Shown one piece after another: positions 8,481 through 16,128 of a DNA stretch of 54,060 nucleotides (the stretch's first letter is position 1; each line of letters starts with the position of its first letter). Source of the stretch: Pseudonocardia bannensis. Lineage in GTDB: Bacteria; Actinomycetota; Actinomycetes; Mycobacteriales; Pseudonocardiaceae. The translations under genes were made by a program, and so were the position numbers. A model generated the notes under the pieces. That model was given only the letters and a program-made list of their open reading frames with translations, did no database searches and was not told where the DNA came from. The stretch covers positions 1 through 54,060 of the forward strand of contig NZ_JAAXKZ010000024.1 in NCBI RefSeq assembly GCF_012911875.1. The letters run 5' to 3'.

Positions 8481-10664
8481 TCAGCTGCTGCTCTTCGCCC
8501 TCTGCCGCCAGGTGGTCAGTGCCCGCTCGGTGTACCCGTTCGGCTCCGTCCGGCCCGAGAAGACCAGGTCGAGCGCGGCCTGGAACGACTCGCTGCCCTC
8601 CAGGTCCTTGCTCATCGGCCGGTACCCGGGCTCGTCGGCGTTCTGCTCGTCGACCAACGCGGCCATCCGGGCGAACGTGTCGCGCACCGTCTGCTCGTCG
8701 ACCAGGCCGTGGTGCAGCCAGTTCGCGATGTGCTGGCTGGAGATCCGCAGCGTGGCGCGGTCCTCCATCAGGCCGACGCCCTCCAGGTCGGGCACGGTCG
8801 AGCAGCCGATGCCCAGCCCCACCCAGCGCACGACGTAGCCGAGGATCGCCTGCGCGTTGGTCTCCAGCTCGTGGCGCTTGTCCTCGTCGCTGAGTGCTGC
8901 GGTGGCGCTCTCGGAGAGCACCGGCACCTCGAGGAGCCTGCGGCGGTCGGTGAGCGGACGCTCGGCGAGCTCGCGCTGGCGGGCCTTCACGTCGGTGCGG
9001 TGGTAGTGCAGCGCGTGCAGGGTGGCCGCGGTCGGCGACGGCACCCAGGCGGTGTTCGCGCCGGCCTGCGGGTGTCCGCCCTTGGTCTCGAGCATCTCGG
9101 CCATCGCCGCGGGCTTGGCCCACATGCCCTTGCCGATCTGCGCGCTGCCCTCGAACCCGGCGCGCAGCGCGACGTCGACGTTGCGGTCCTCGTAGGCCTG
9201 CAGCCAGGTCGTCGACTTCATGTCGTTCTTGCGCACCACCGGGCCGGCGGCGAAGCAGGTGTGGATCTCGTCGCCGGTGCGGTCGAGGAAGCCGGTGTTG
9301 ACGAAGATGACCCGGTCGGCGGCGGCCGCGATGCACGCCTCCAGGTTGACCGTGGTGCGCTTCTCCTCGTCCATGATGCCGATCTTGAGCGTCCGCGGCT
9401 CGAGCCCCAGCGCCCGCTCGACCGCTTCGAAGATCTCGACGGTGAGCCCGACCTCGTCCGGGCCGTGCTGCTTGGGCTTGACGATGTAGACGCTGCCGGC
9501 GCGCGAGTTGGAGTACCGGCCCAGCCCGCGCAGGTCGTGCAGCGCCGCGGTGGCCGTGACCAGCGCGTCGAGCAGGCCCTCACCGATCTCCTGGCCGTCG
9601 GCGGTGCGGACGGCGTTCGTGGTCATGTGGTGGCCGACGTTGCGGACCAGCAGCAGCGAGCGGCCGGGCAGGGTGAGCGGGTTGCCGCCGGCGGCGGTGT
9701 ACTCGCGGTCGCCGTGCACCCGGCGCTCGATCGTCTCGCCGCCCTTGCGGAACTCGGAGACGAGCTCGCCGGTCATCAGCCCCAGCCAGGTGCGGTAGGC
9801 CTCGACCTTGTCCGGCCCGTCCACCGTGGCGACCGAGTCCTCGAGGTCGACGATCGTGGTGACCGCCGCCTCGAGCACGACGTCGGCGACCGAGGCGTGG
9901 TGCTGGCGGCCCACCCGGTGCTCCGGGTCGATGGTCAGCTCGACGTGCAGGCCGTTGCGGCGCAGCAGGATCGCGGTGCGTTCATCGCCGGTCGCCGCGC
10001 GGTGGCCGGCGAACTGTGCCGGGTCGGCGAGCGTGCTGCGTCCCGACGCGGTCTCGGCGACGAGGGCGCCGTCGGCGGCCGAGTAGGAGGTCACGTCGGC
10101 GTGGCTACCCTCGGCCAGCGGGAACAGCTCGTCGAGCAGCCGGTCGGACTCCGCGATGACCTGGGCGCCGCGTGACTCGTCGTACCCGGGGGCGAGTTCG
10201 TGGTCGAGCGGCAGCACGTCGGTGCCGTACAGCGCGTCGTAGAGCGAGCCCCAGCGGGCGTTGGCGGCGTTGAGCGCGTAACGGGGGACGGTCGCGGGGA
10301 CGACCAGCTGCGGGCCGGCCACCTCGGCGATCTCCGGGTCCACGTTCGACACGTCGATCGAGGCCTCGGCCTGCGGCAGCAGGTAGCCGATCTCGGTCAG
10401 GAACGCCTGGTAGGCATCCAGGTCGCCGACACCGTGCTCGCGATGCCAGGCGTCGATGCGCTCCTGCAGCTCGTCGCGGCGGGCCAGCAGCTCGGAGATC
10501 CGGCCCGCGAAGTTCTGCTGCAGCCCGGCCAGCGCCGACCAGAAGGTCTCGGGAGCGATGTCGAGGCCGGGCAGCAGCTCGTCGGCCACGAAGGCCCGCA
10601 GCGCGGGATCGACCTGCAGCTCGCCGGTACCGGTCGCCTGATCCGTACTCACCGTGTCCACCAT
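8481..10664 (-). CDS. glcB: Malate synthase G
   Basis: This 727-residue monomeric enzyme condenses glyoxylate with acetyl-CoA to malate and CoA. Its length matches the G isoform (about 720-740), not the ~530-residue A isoform. Family segments are all present: VDLEDSVATVDGPDK, LLLVRNVGHHMTTNAV with the catalytic Arg, GIMDEEKRTTVNLEACI with the Mg-binding Glu, GFLDRTGDEIHT with the Mg-binding Asp, and MEDRATLRISSQH with the catalytic base Asp. The ATG at 10664 gives an N-terminus typical of the family. It is divergently transcribed from an IclR regulator and followed by an MFS gene. It takes the glyoxylate produced by the GlcDEF products encoded 10 kb to the right. Confidence 0.97.
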   Translation of the reverse strand: MVDTVSTDQATGTGELQVDPALRAFVADELLPGLDIAPETFWSALAGLQQNFAGRISELLARRDELQERIDAWHREHGVGDLDAYQAFLTEIGYLLPQAEASIDVSNVDPEIAEVAGPQLVVPATVPRYALNAANARWGSLYDALYGTDVLPLDHELAPGYDESRGAQVIAESDRLLDELFPLAEGSHADVTSYSAADGALVAETASGRSTLADPAQFAGHRAATGDERTAILLRRNGLHVELTIDPEHRVGRQHHASVADVVLEAAVTTIVDLEDSVATVDGPDKVEAYRTWLGLMTGELVSEFRKGGETIERRVHGDREYTAAGGNPLTLPGRSLLLVRNVGHHMTTNAVRTADGQEIGEGLLDALVTATAALHDLRGLGRYSNSRAGSVYIVKPKQHGPDEVGLTVEIFEAVERALGLEPRTLKIGIMDEEKRTTVNLEACIAAAADRVIFVNTGFLDRTGDEIHTCFAAGPVVRKNDMKSTTWLQAYEDRNVDVALRAGFEGSAQIGKGMWAKPAAMAEMLETKGGHPQAGANTAWVPSPTAATLHALHYHRTDVKARQRELAERPLTDRRRLLEVPVLSESATAALSDEDKRHELETNAQAILGYVVRWVGLGIGCSTVPDLEGVGLMEDRATLRISSQHIANWLHHGLVDEQTVRDTFARMAALVDEQNADEPGYRPMSKDLEGSESFQAALDLVFSGRTEPNGYTERALTTWRQRAKSSS

Positions 10665-10713
10665 CCTCGCTCGACGTCCGTTCGCAAGTCTTTTCTATCA
10701 GATGGATCGTTTT

Positions 10714-10728
10714 TTCCGTAGTACGGAA
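10714..10728. promoter_or_regulatory. Perfect 15-bp palindrome, likely IclR operator
   Basis: TTCCGTA-G-TACGGAA reads identically on both strands. It is centred in the 84-bp divergent spacer, about 50 bp before the glcB ATG and 20 bp before the iclR GTG. IclR-family dimers bind short inverted repeats of this size between themselves and their target, often with a TTCCG/CGGAA core. Position and symmetry argue for a shared site controlling both genes. The effector is probably glyoxylate or a related acid, which is inference from the context. Confidence 0.7.
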
Positions 10729-10748
10729 CTTTGGGGTAGCCTGGCGAT

Positions 10749-11522
10749 GTGACGGGATCCTCATCGGCAGCCGTACCCGCTGCGACCGGCGTGCAGTCGC
10801 TGGCCCGCGGGTTCGAGCTGCTCGAGACCCTCGCCGACGCCGGTGGTGAGGCGGGGCTCTCCGAACTCGCCGAACGCACCGGACTCGCCCCGGCCACCAT
10901 CCACCGGTTGGTCCGCACCCTGGTCGGGCTGGGCTACCTGCGACAGCTGCCGTCCCGTCGCTACACGCTGGGCCCCCGCCTGGTCCGCCTGGGCGACACC
11001 GCGGAACGGCTGTTCGGGCGTTGGGCCACGCCCGTGCTCGGCGACCTGGTCGGCGAGATCGGGGAGACGGCGAACCTGGCGGTCCTCGACGGCGACCACG
11101 CCGTCTACGTCGCGCAGGTGCCCTCACCGCACTCGGTGCGGATGTTCACCGAGATCGGCCGCCGGGTCCCGCTGCACTGCACCGGCGTGGGCAAGGCGCT
11201 GCTCACCACACTGCCCGACGCCGACGTGACGGCACTGCTCGGGCGCACCGGCCTGCCCGCCGTCACCGACACCACGATCACCGATCCGGTCGCGCTGCGC
11301 GCCGAGATCGCGCTGGGCCGGGAACGCGGCTACGTGATCGACGAGGGCGAGCAGGAACCCGGGGTGCGGTGTGTCGCGGCGCCCGTACCCGGCCCGCACG
11401 GGCCCGCTGCGGTGTCGGTGTCCGGGCCACAGGGCCGGGTCGACGAGGCGGCGCTGGCCCGGATCGCGCCGCTGGTCGTGGCCGCCGGGCTGCGGCTGGG
11501 CGCGATCCTGGCCGACACCTGA
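10749..11522 (+). CDS. IclR-family transcriptional regulator of the glcB unit
   Basis: A 257-residue regulator. The winged HTH lies at about residues 15-75: LARGFELLETLADAGGEAGL, then LAERTGLAPATIHRLVRTL as the recognition helix. The IclR effector domain follows, with the typical VPLHCTGVGKALL motif near residue 140 and GEQEPGVRCVAAPV near 200. The gene diverges from glcB across an 84-bp spacer with a perfect palindrome, so it probably controls glcB and itself. The GTG start has no strong ribosome-binding site. Relatives respond to small carboxylates. Confidence 0.92.
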   Translation: MTGSSSAAVPAATGVQSLARGFELLETLADAGGEAGLSELAERTGLAPATIHRLVRTLVGLGYLRQLPSRRYTLGPRLVRLGDTAERLFGRWATPVLGDLVGEIGETANLAVLDGDHAVYVAQVPSPHSVRMFTEIGRRVPLHCTGVGKALLTTLPDADVTALLGRTGLPAVTDTTITDPVALRAEIALGRERGYVIDEGEQEPGVRCVAAPVPGPHGPAAVSVSGPQGRVDEAALARIAPLVVAAGLRLGAILADT

Positions 11523-11529
11523 GGCCCGG

Positions 11530-12708
11530 CTAGCAGCTGGTGGGTGCGGGGAGGCCGGCGAAGCGGTCGGCGAGCCAGCTCACCGCGGCGGGCCCGCCGA
11601 GGACCGCGCCGCCCACGTGCTCGGCGCCCGGCAGCTCGGTGTACTGCACCGTCGCCCCGTGCGCGCACCAGTCGGCACGCAGGCCGCGGCCCTGCGTCGC
11701 CGGGATCAGCTCGTCGGCGCCGCCGTGGTAGACCAGCGCGGGGAACGCCGGGGCCACCGAGCCGGCGTCGTTCTCGGCCAGCCGGTCACGCACCTCGTCG
11801 CCGGCCAGCGCGTCCGGCACCGCGCTGAGTCCCTCGGCGGTGAAGGGCAGCCCCTTGGCGACGATCTCGGACACGCAGTCGTCGCGCACGTCGTCGTACA
11901 ACGCCTGCCCGGCGGGGGTGAGCAGGTCACGTAGCGCGAGCTCCGGATAGGCCGCGTCGAACCCGGCCGTCGCGGCGACGATCAACCCCGTCGCCTGCGG
12001 CGAGTCAGAACCGCTGGCGAACACGGCGGCGAGATCAGCGGGCACACCCCCGGCCGCCACCCCGCGGACGTCGAGCTCGGGCGCGTACACCGCGGCCTGC
12101 TCGGCCGCGGCCGCCGCGGCGCCACCGCCCTGCGAGTACCCCCAGATCCCGACCGGCGCGTCGGCGGACAGCCCGGCCGTCGGGACGACGACCGCGGCGC
12201 GTACCGCGTCGAGCACGGCGCGCCCCTCGGAGCGAGCGACGACATAGGTGTGGTCGCCCGGCGTGCCGAGGCCCTCGTAGTCGGTCACGACCACGGCCCA
12301 GCCGCGGGCCAGCGCCTGCTGCACCAGCCCGAGCTCCTGCTCGGTACCGCTTGCGAGCTGCGCGGACGGCGCGCACTGATCACCGAGGCCGTGCGTGCCG
12401 ACCGCGTAGCTCACCACCGGCCGCTCCCCCGGGCCGGTCCACTCGCCCGGCGGCAGCAGCAACGTCCCGGAGACGACGTTCGGCTCGCCGGTGGCCGAGG
12501 TCGAGCGATAGAGCAACGACCAGGCCCGGCCGGGCAGGGACACCGGCGGAGCGATGAGCGCCGGGGCCGGGTCGGCGGCGAGCAGCGCACCGGGCTGCGG
12601 GTCGTCGGCCGGGACCGCCGAGGCGGCGGGCGTGCCGGCCAGCGAGAAGGCAAGGGCGAGACCCGCGGCGATGATCAGGGTCAGCCGCAGCGATCGGCGA
12701 GGGCTCAC
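11530..12708 (-). CDS. Secreted lipase (LIP-family alpha/beta hydrolase)
   Basis: A 392-residue exported hydrolase. The first ~31 residues form a signal peptide (two Arg, then LTLIIAAGLALAFSLAG) ending near ASA-VPAD. The mature protein follows the secretory lipase family: VVSYAVGTHGLGDQCAPS, VVVTDYEGLGTPG, then the nucleophile elbow GYSQGG with Ser near residue 192. The triad Asp is in YHGGADELIPA and the His in GAEHVGG near the C-terminus. Relatives hydrolyse triacylglycerols or other esters outside the cell. It converges with iclR (7 nt apart) and diverges from the patatin gene. Confidence 0.9.
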   Translation of the reverse strand: MSPRRSLRLTLIIAAGLALAFSLAGTPAASAVPADDPQPGALLAADPAPALIAPPVSLPGRAWSLLYRSTSATGEPNVVSGTLLLPPGEWTGPGERPVVSYAVGTHGLGDQCAPSAQLASGTEQELGLVQQALARGWAVVVTDYEGLGTPGDHTYVVARSEGRAVLDAVRAAVVVPTAGLSADAPVGIWGYSQGGGAAAAAAEQAAVYAPELDVRGVAAGGVPADLAAVFASGSDSPQATGLIVAATAGFDAAYPELALRDLLTPAGQALYDDVRDDCVSEIVAKGLPFTAEGLSAVPDALAGDEVRDRLAENDAGSVAPAFPALVYHGGADELIPATQGRGLRADWCAHGATVQYTELPGAEHVGGAVLGGPAAVSWLADRFAGLPAPTSC

Positions 12709-12739
12709 ACCCGTTCAACCCCCGGGGCGACCGGAGGTT

Positions 12740-12749
12740 ACTGATCAGT
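12740..12749. promoter_or_regulatory. 10-bp palindrome in the lipase/patatin divergent spacer
   Basis: ACTGATCAGT is a perfect palindrome in the 131-bp spacer, about 30 bp upstream of the lipase start and 90 bp upstream of the patatin-gene start. It could be an operator, but no regulator gene adjoins it, and a 10-bp palindrome is not rare. The rest of the spacer shows nothing clear. Confidence 0.25.
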
Positions 12750-12839
12750 TTCGATGAGGCCCTCACCTCCCGGAAAGCGGCACACGCTCCTCGCATCGGC
12801 GGTCGTGGCGGCGGCGACGCACGGGTACGGTCGGGTCGC

Positions 12840-14174
12840 ATGAGCAGCGCGGACTCGGCGGACGAGGCCTCGACCCCGAGACGCGTCGCGATCGCCTGCC
12901 AGGGCGGCGGAAGCCATACGGCGTTCACTGCCGGCGTGCTCGGGCGGTTGCTGCTCGCCGAGGAGACCGCTCGGTACCCGGTGACCGGCCTGAGCGGCAC
13001 CTCCGGCGGCGCGGTGTGCGCCCTGCTCGCCTGGTACGGCCTGCTCGAGAACGACCCGGACGGCCCGGCCGACCGGGCCGGCCGGGCCCGCGCCGCCCGG
13101 CTGCTGGAGCAGTTCTGGACGGACAACTCCGCGGCGGGGCCGTGGGAGCGGCTCGCCAACGCCGGGCTGATGTGGGCGAGCACCCTGCAGGACCACGGCC
13201 TGCTGCCCGTCATCAGCCCCTACGACACCCCCGTCTCGGTCACCGCACTCGAGGAGTTCCGCGGGCTGCTGCAGCGGCAGGTGGACTTCGAGCGGATCCA
13301 GGTCGACACCGCGGGGCGCCACCCTGTGCTGCTCATCGGGGCCGTCGATGTGCTCTCCGGGGAGTTCCGGACGTTCCAGAGCCGCCGGGACCGGATCACC
13401 GCCGATGCGGTGCTCGCGTCGGCGGCGATCCCGAACCTGTTCCGGGCGGTCCAGGTGGACGGTAGGACCTACTGGGACGGACTGTTCTCACAGAACCCAC
13501 CCGTGCGCGAACTGGTCGACACGGCTCCGGACGAGCTCTGGGTCATCCAGATCAACCCCACTCAGCAGGACAACGAGCCGACGTCGGTCATCGACATCGC
13601 CGACCGCCGCAACGAACTGGCCGGCAACCTGTCGCTGCACCAGGAGGTGCGGTTCATCGAGAAGATCGACCAGATGCTCGCCGACGGCCGTCTCATCCCC
13701 GGCGACCGGTACAAGCAGATCGTGGTGCGGATCATCGAGCTGCCCCGGACCCCCCTGACCGAGCGCTTCGGGTCGGCGTCCAAGCTCAACCGCGACCCGG
13801 AGTTCCTCCGCGGATTGATGGCGCTCGGCCGGCGGCAGGCGGACGAGTTCCTGGCTGCACTGGCGTTCGAGCGGGCGTGGGCCGGCGGGGATCCCGACAC
13901 GATGCTCGCGTCGTTCACCGACGACGCCGAGGTGGTCTCCACCGCACCGTTCCCCCTGCGGGGCGCCTTCCGTGGGCCGGAACAGGTGCGCCGGTTCGTG
14001 GAGGAACACCTCTGCGGGAGCCTCCAGGTCGATTCCACCCACAAGCAGGTCGCCCGTGACCGGGTCACCTGGCGGGTCCGGGCACGCGACGGCGACTCCG
14101 GGGCCGCGCTCGAGGGCCGCGCCGAGGCGCGGTTCCGGGACGGGAAGGTCGCCGCACTGTGGCTGGGCGGTTGA
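12840..14174 (+). CDS. Patatin-like phospholipase with a C-terminal SnoaL/NTF2-like domain
   Basis: A 444-residue cytoplasmic protein. Residues ~12-330 are a patatin-type hydrolase: oxyanion-hole motif CQGGGSHTAF near residue 21, nucleophile elbow GTSGG with Ser at about 55, and the dyad Asp at about 213 in DGLFSQNPP. The segment from about residue 335 to the end (FERAWAGGDPDTMLASFTDDAEVVS and beyond) reads as a SnoaL/NTF2-like fold of the polyketide-cyclase type. I know this pairing only from a limited set of proteins and treat it as an unusual fusion. Expected reaction: hydrolysis of acyl esters. It converges with the LysR gene 18 nt downstream. Confidence 0.85.
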   Translation: MSSADSADEASTPRRVAIACQGGGSHTAFTAGVLGRLLLAEETARYPVTGLSGTSGGAVCALLAWYGLLENDPDGPADRAGRARAARLLEQFWTDNSAAGPWERLANAGLMWASTLQDHGLLPVISPYDTPVSVTALEEFRGLLQRQVDFERIQVDTAGRHPVLLIGAVDVLSGEFRTFQSRRDRITADAVLASAAIPNLFRAVQVDGRTYWDGLFSQNPPVRELVDTAPDELWVIQINPTQQDNEPTSVIDIADRRNELAGNLSLHQEVRFIEKIDQMLADGRLIPGDRYKQIVVRIIELPRTPLTERFGSASKLNRDPEFLRGLMALGRRQADEFLAALAFERAWAGGDPDTMLASFTDDAEVVSTAPFPLRGAFRGPEQVRRFVEEHLCGSLQVDSTHKQVARDRVTWRVRARDGDSGAALEGRAEARFRDGKVAALWLGG

Positions 14175-14192
14175 GCCCCTCGCCCCTCCCGA

Positions 14193-15068
14193 TCACTCCC
14201 GCTCCTGCGGCCGGGTCCGCCCGGCGACGGCGACGAAGTCGGCCACCAACGGGTGCGGCGCGGTGCGCGGCCACGCCAACGTGATCGGCACCAGCGGCGC
14301 GTCGGCGACGAGCCGGTAGCGGATCGCCGGGTGGCTGTAGAGCCGTCCGGTGGACGCCGGGGTCAGCCCGACGCCCCGGCCCGCGGCGATCGCCTCCATC
14401 CACTCGTCGACGTTGCGCACCCGCACGACGGTCTCCGGGCGGCGCCCGTGTTGCCACAGGTCCAGCGTCGTCGTCCCCGACACCACGTTGATCACCACAG
14501 CCTCGGTCTCGAGATCGCGCAGCAACACCTCGTCGCGGACGGCGAGCGGGTGGTCGGCCGGTAGCGCGACGACCCGCGGCTCCTCGGCCAGGACCAGCGT
14601 GCCCAGCCGCGGATCCTCTGGATCACCGGGCAGGAACCCGACGTGGGTACGCCCGTCGGCCAGGCCGGCCACGGTGTCGTCGTAGCGGCGGATGTCGACG
14701 ACGACACCCGGGTGGACCTGCTCGAACGCCCGCACGATCGGGGCGGTGTACTCCGCGGTCGACCCCCAGGTGAACCCCACCCGCAGTGCCGGCACCTCCC
14801 CGCCGGGCACGCCCACCGCCTCCTCGACGACGGCGAGCACCCGGTGCGCGTACGGCAGGAACCGGCTCCCGGCCTGCGTGAGCTGCACGGTCCGGCGGTT
14901 TCGCCACACCAGACCGGCACCGATCAGCCGCTCCAGGGCCGCGATCGTCCGGCTGAGCGCGGGCTGGGTGATCTGGAGGCGTTGCGCGGCCCGGGTGAAG
15001 TTGCGCTCCTCCGCGACCGCGACGAACGCACGCAGATGCCGGAGCTCGACGGTGCGTTCAGCCGTCAT
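14193..15068 (-). CDS. LysR-family regulator, divergent from the catabolic operon
   Basis: A 291-residue LysR protein. The N-terminal HTH is LRHLRAFVAVAEERNFTRAA, then LQITQPALSRTIAALERLIG (residues ~8-65). An effector domain of two alpha/beta lobes follows (VPALRVGFTWGSTAEYTAP from about residue 95; RDLETEAVVINVV near 195). The ATG at 15068 starts exactly at the usual distance before the HTH. The longer frame upstream reads back through the intergenic region and into the next gene. It diverges from the DHDPS-like gene across a 133-bp spacer with a symmetrical T-N11-A box, so it probably activates that operon in response to its substrate. Confidence 0.93.
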   Translation of the reverse strand: MTAERTVELRHLRAFVAVAEERNFTRAAQRLQITQPALSRTIAALERLIGAGLVWRNRRTVQLTQAGSRFLPYAHRVLAVVEEAVGVPGGEVPALRVGFTWGSTAEYTAPIVRAFEQVHPGVVVDIRRYDDTVAGLADGRTHVGFLPGDPEDPRLGTLVLAEEPRVVALPADHPLAVRDEVLLRDLETEAVVINVVSGTTTLDLWQHGRRPETVVRVRNVDEWMEAIAAGRGVGLTPASTGRLYSHPAIRYRLVADAPLVPITLAWPRTAPHPLVADFVAVAGRTRPQERE

Positions 15069-15096
15069 CTCCGTGATGCCTCCCGTGCATAAGAGG

Positions 15097-15109
15097 TGCC
15101 AGATTGGCA
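15097..15109. promoter_or_regulatory. LysR-type operator (T-N11-A palindrome)
   Basis: TGCCA-GAT-TGGCA is a perfect 5+3+5 inverted repeat that exactly fits the T-N11-A consensus of LysR regulators. It lies 28 bp upstream of the lysR ATG and about 92 bp upstream of the first operon gene. That is the usual place for the recognition site, used both for autorepression and for activation of the divergent operon. Confidence 0.7.
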
Positions 15110-15201
15110 TTTCCTCCCCACGGCCGTCGAGACATAGCTTTCCCGGCAATCCGAAACGACCTCGCGAACCAACGACGTCCCGAGGAAGGAAACGACCGAC
15201 G

Positions 15202-16128
15202 ATGGTCCAGCTCCGTGGTGTGATCCCGGCGCATCTGCTCCCGTTCACCGCCGACCTCGAGATCGACGAACCCAACCTGCGCCGGCACCTGCGCGCGCTG
15301 CTCGACATCGACGGCGTCACCGCCATCACCACCAACGCACACGCCTCCGAGGTCGCCACGCTGACCGCCGACGAACAGCGCCGCCAGCTCGACATCGTGC
15401 TCGACGAGGTCGCCGGCGCCGTCCCGGTGATCTCCGGGGTCTACCAGGACGGCACGGCCAAGGCCGCCCGCATCGCCGCCGACGCCGAGACCGCCGGCGC
15501 GGACGCGCTGCTGGTGTTCCCCTCGGTGGTGTTCGAGGGCGGCTCACAGGCCCGCCCGGAGATGGCGTTCGGGCACTACGCCCAGATCGCCGCCGCCACC
15601 AGCCTGCCGATGATCGCGTTCGTCTACCCCGCCACGTCCGGGCTACGGCTGGGCACCGACGCGATCGTGGCGATCTGCTCGCAGATCGACAACGTCGTCG
15701 CGATCAAGGAGTGGTCCAACGACATCGTGGCCTACGAGCGCAACCTGCGGGCGCTGCGCGCGCTGGACAAGCCGATCGCGGTGCTGTCCAGCTTCTCCCG
15801 CTCGCTGCTGGCCTCGTTGGTCCTGGGCGCCGACGGTGTCCTGTCCGGGCACGGCAGCGTCGTGGCCGACCTGCACGCGGAGCTGTTCGCCGCGGTGGGC
15901 AAGCAGGACCTGGCCCACGCCCGCCGGGTCTGGGACCGGATCCAGCCCTTCGCCGAGGCCTGCTACGCCGACCCGTTCCTCGACGGGCACAACCGGATGA
16001 AGGTCGCCCTCGAACTGCTGGGCCGGATCGACGCCGCGCACGTGCGACCCCCGCTGCAGGCCGTCACCGACACCGAACGCGACCGCCTGCGCGTCGCGGT
16101 GGAGCAGGCGGGGTTGGCACGTGCCTGA
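15202..16128 (+). CDS. Dihydrodipicolinate synthase-family lyase, first gene of the catabolic operon
   Basis: A 308-residue class I (Schiff-base) lyase of the DapA/N-acetylneuraminate lyase superfamily. The barrel carries the Schiff-base Lys at about residue 169 (VVAIKEWSND) and the catalytic Tyr near residue 142 (AFVYPATSG). The usual YN-x-P is altered to VYPAT. The GGV..TTNAHASE loop near residue 35 replaces the DapA substrate loop GTTGE, so lysine synthesis is unlikely. Relatives are aldolases or hydratases acting on 2-oxo acids. The start is the ATG at 15202 with AGGAAG upstream; the frame before it is shadow. The stop overlaps the next gene by 8 nt. Confidence 0.88.
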   Translation: MVQLRGVIPAHLLPFTADLEIDEPNLRRHLRALLDIDGVTAITTNAHASEVATLTADEQRRQLDIVLDEVAGAVPVISGVYQDGTAKAARIAADAETAGADALLVFPSVVFEGGSQARPEMAFGHYAQIAAATSLPMIAFVYPATSGLRLGTDAIVAICSQIDNVVAIKEWSNDIVAYERNLRALRALDKPIAVLSSFSRSLLASLVLGADGVLSGHGSVVADLHAELFAAVGKQDLAHARRVWDRIQPFAEACYADPFLDGHNRMKVALELLGRIDAAHVRPPLQAVTDTERDRLRVAVEQAGLARA

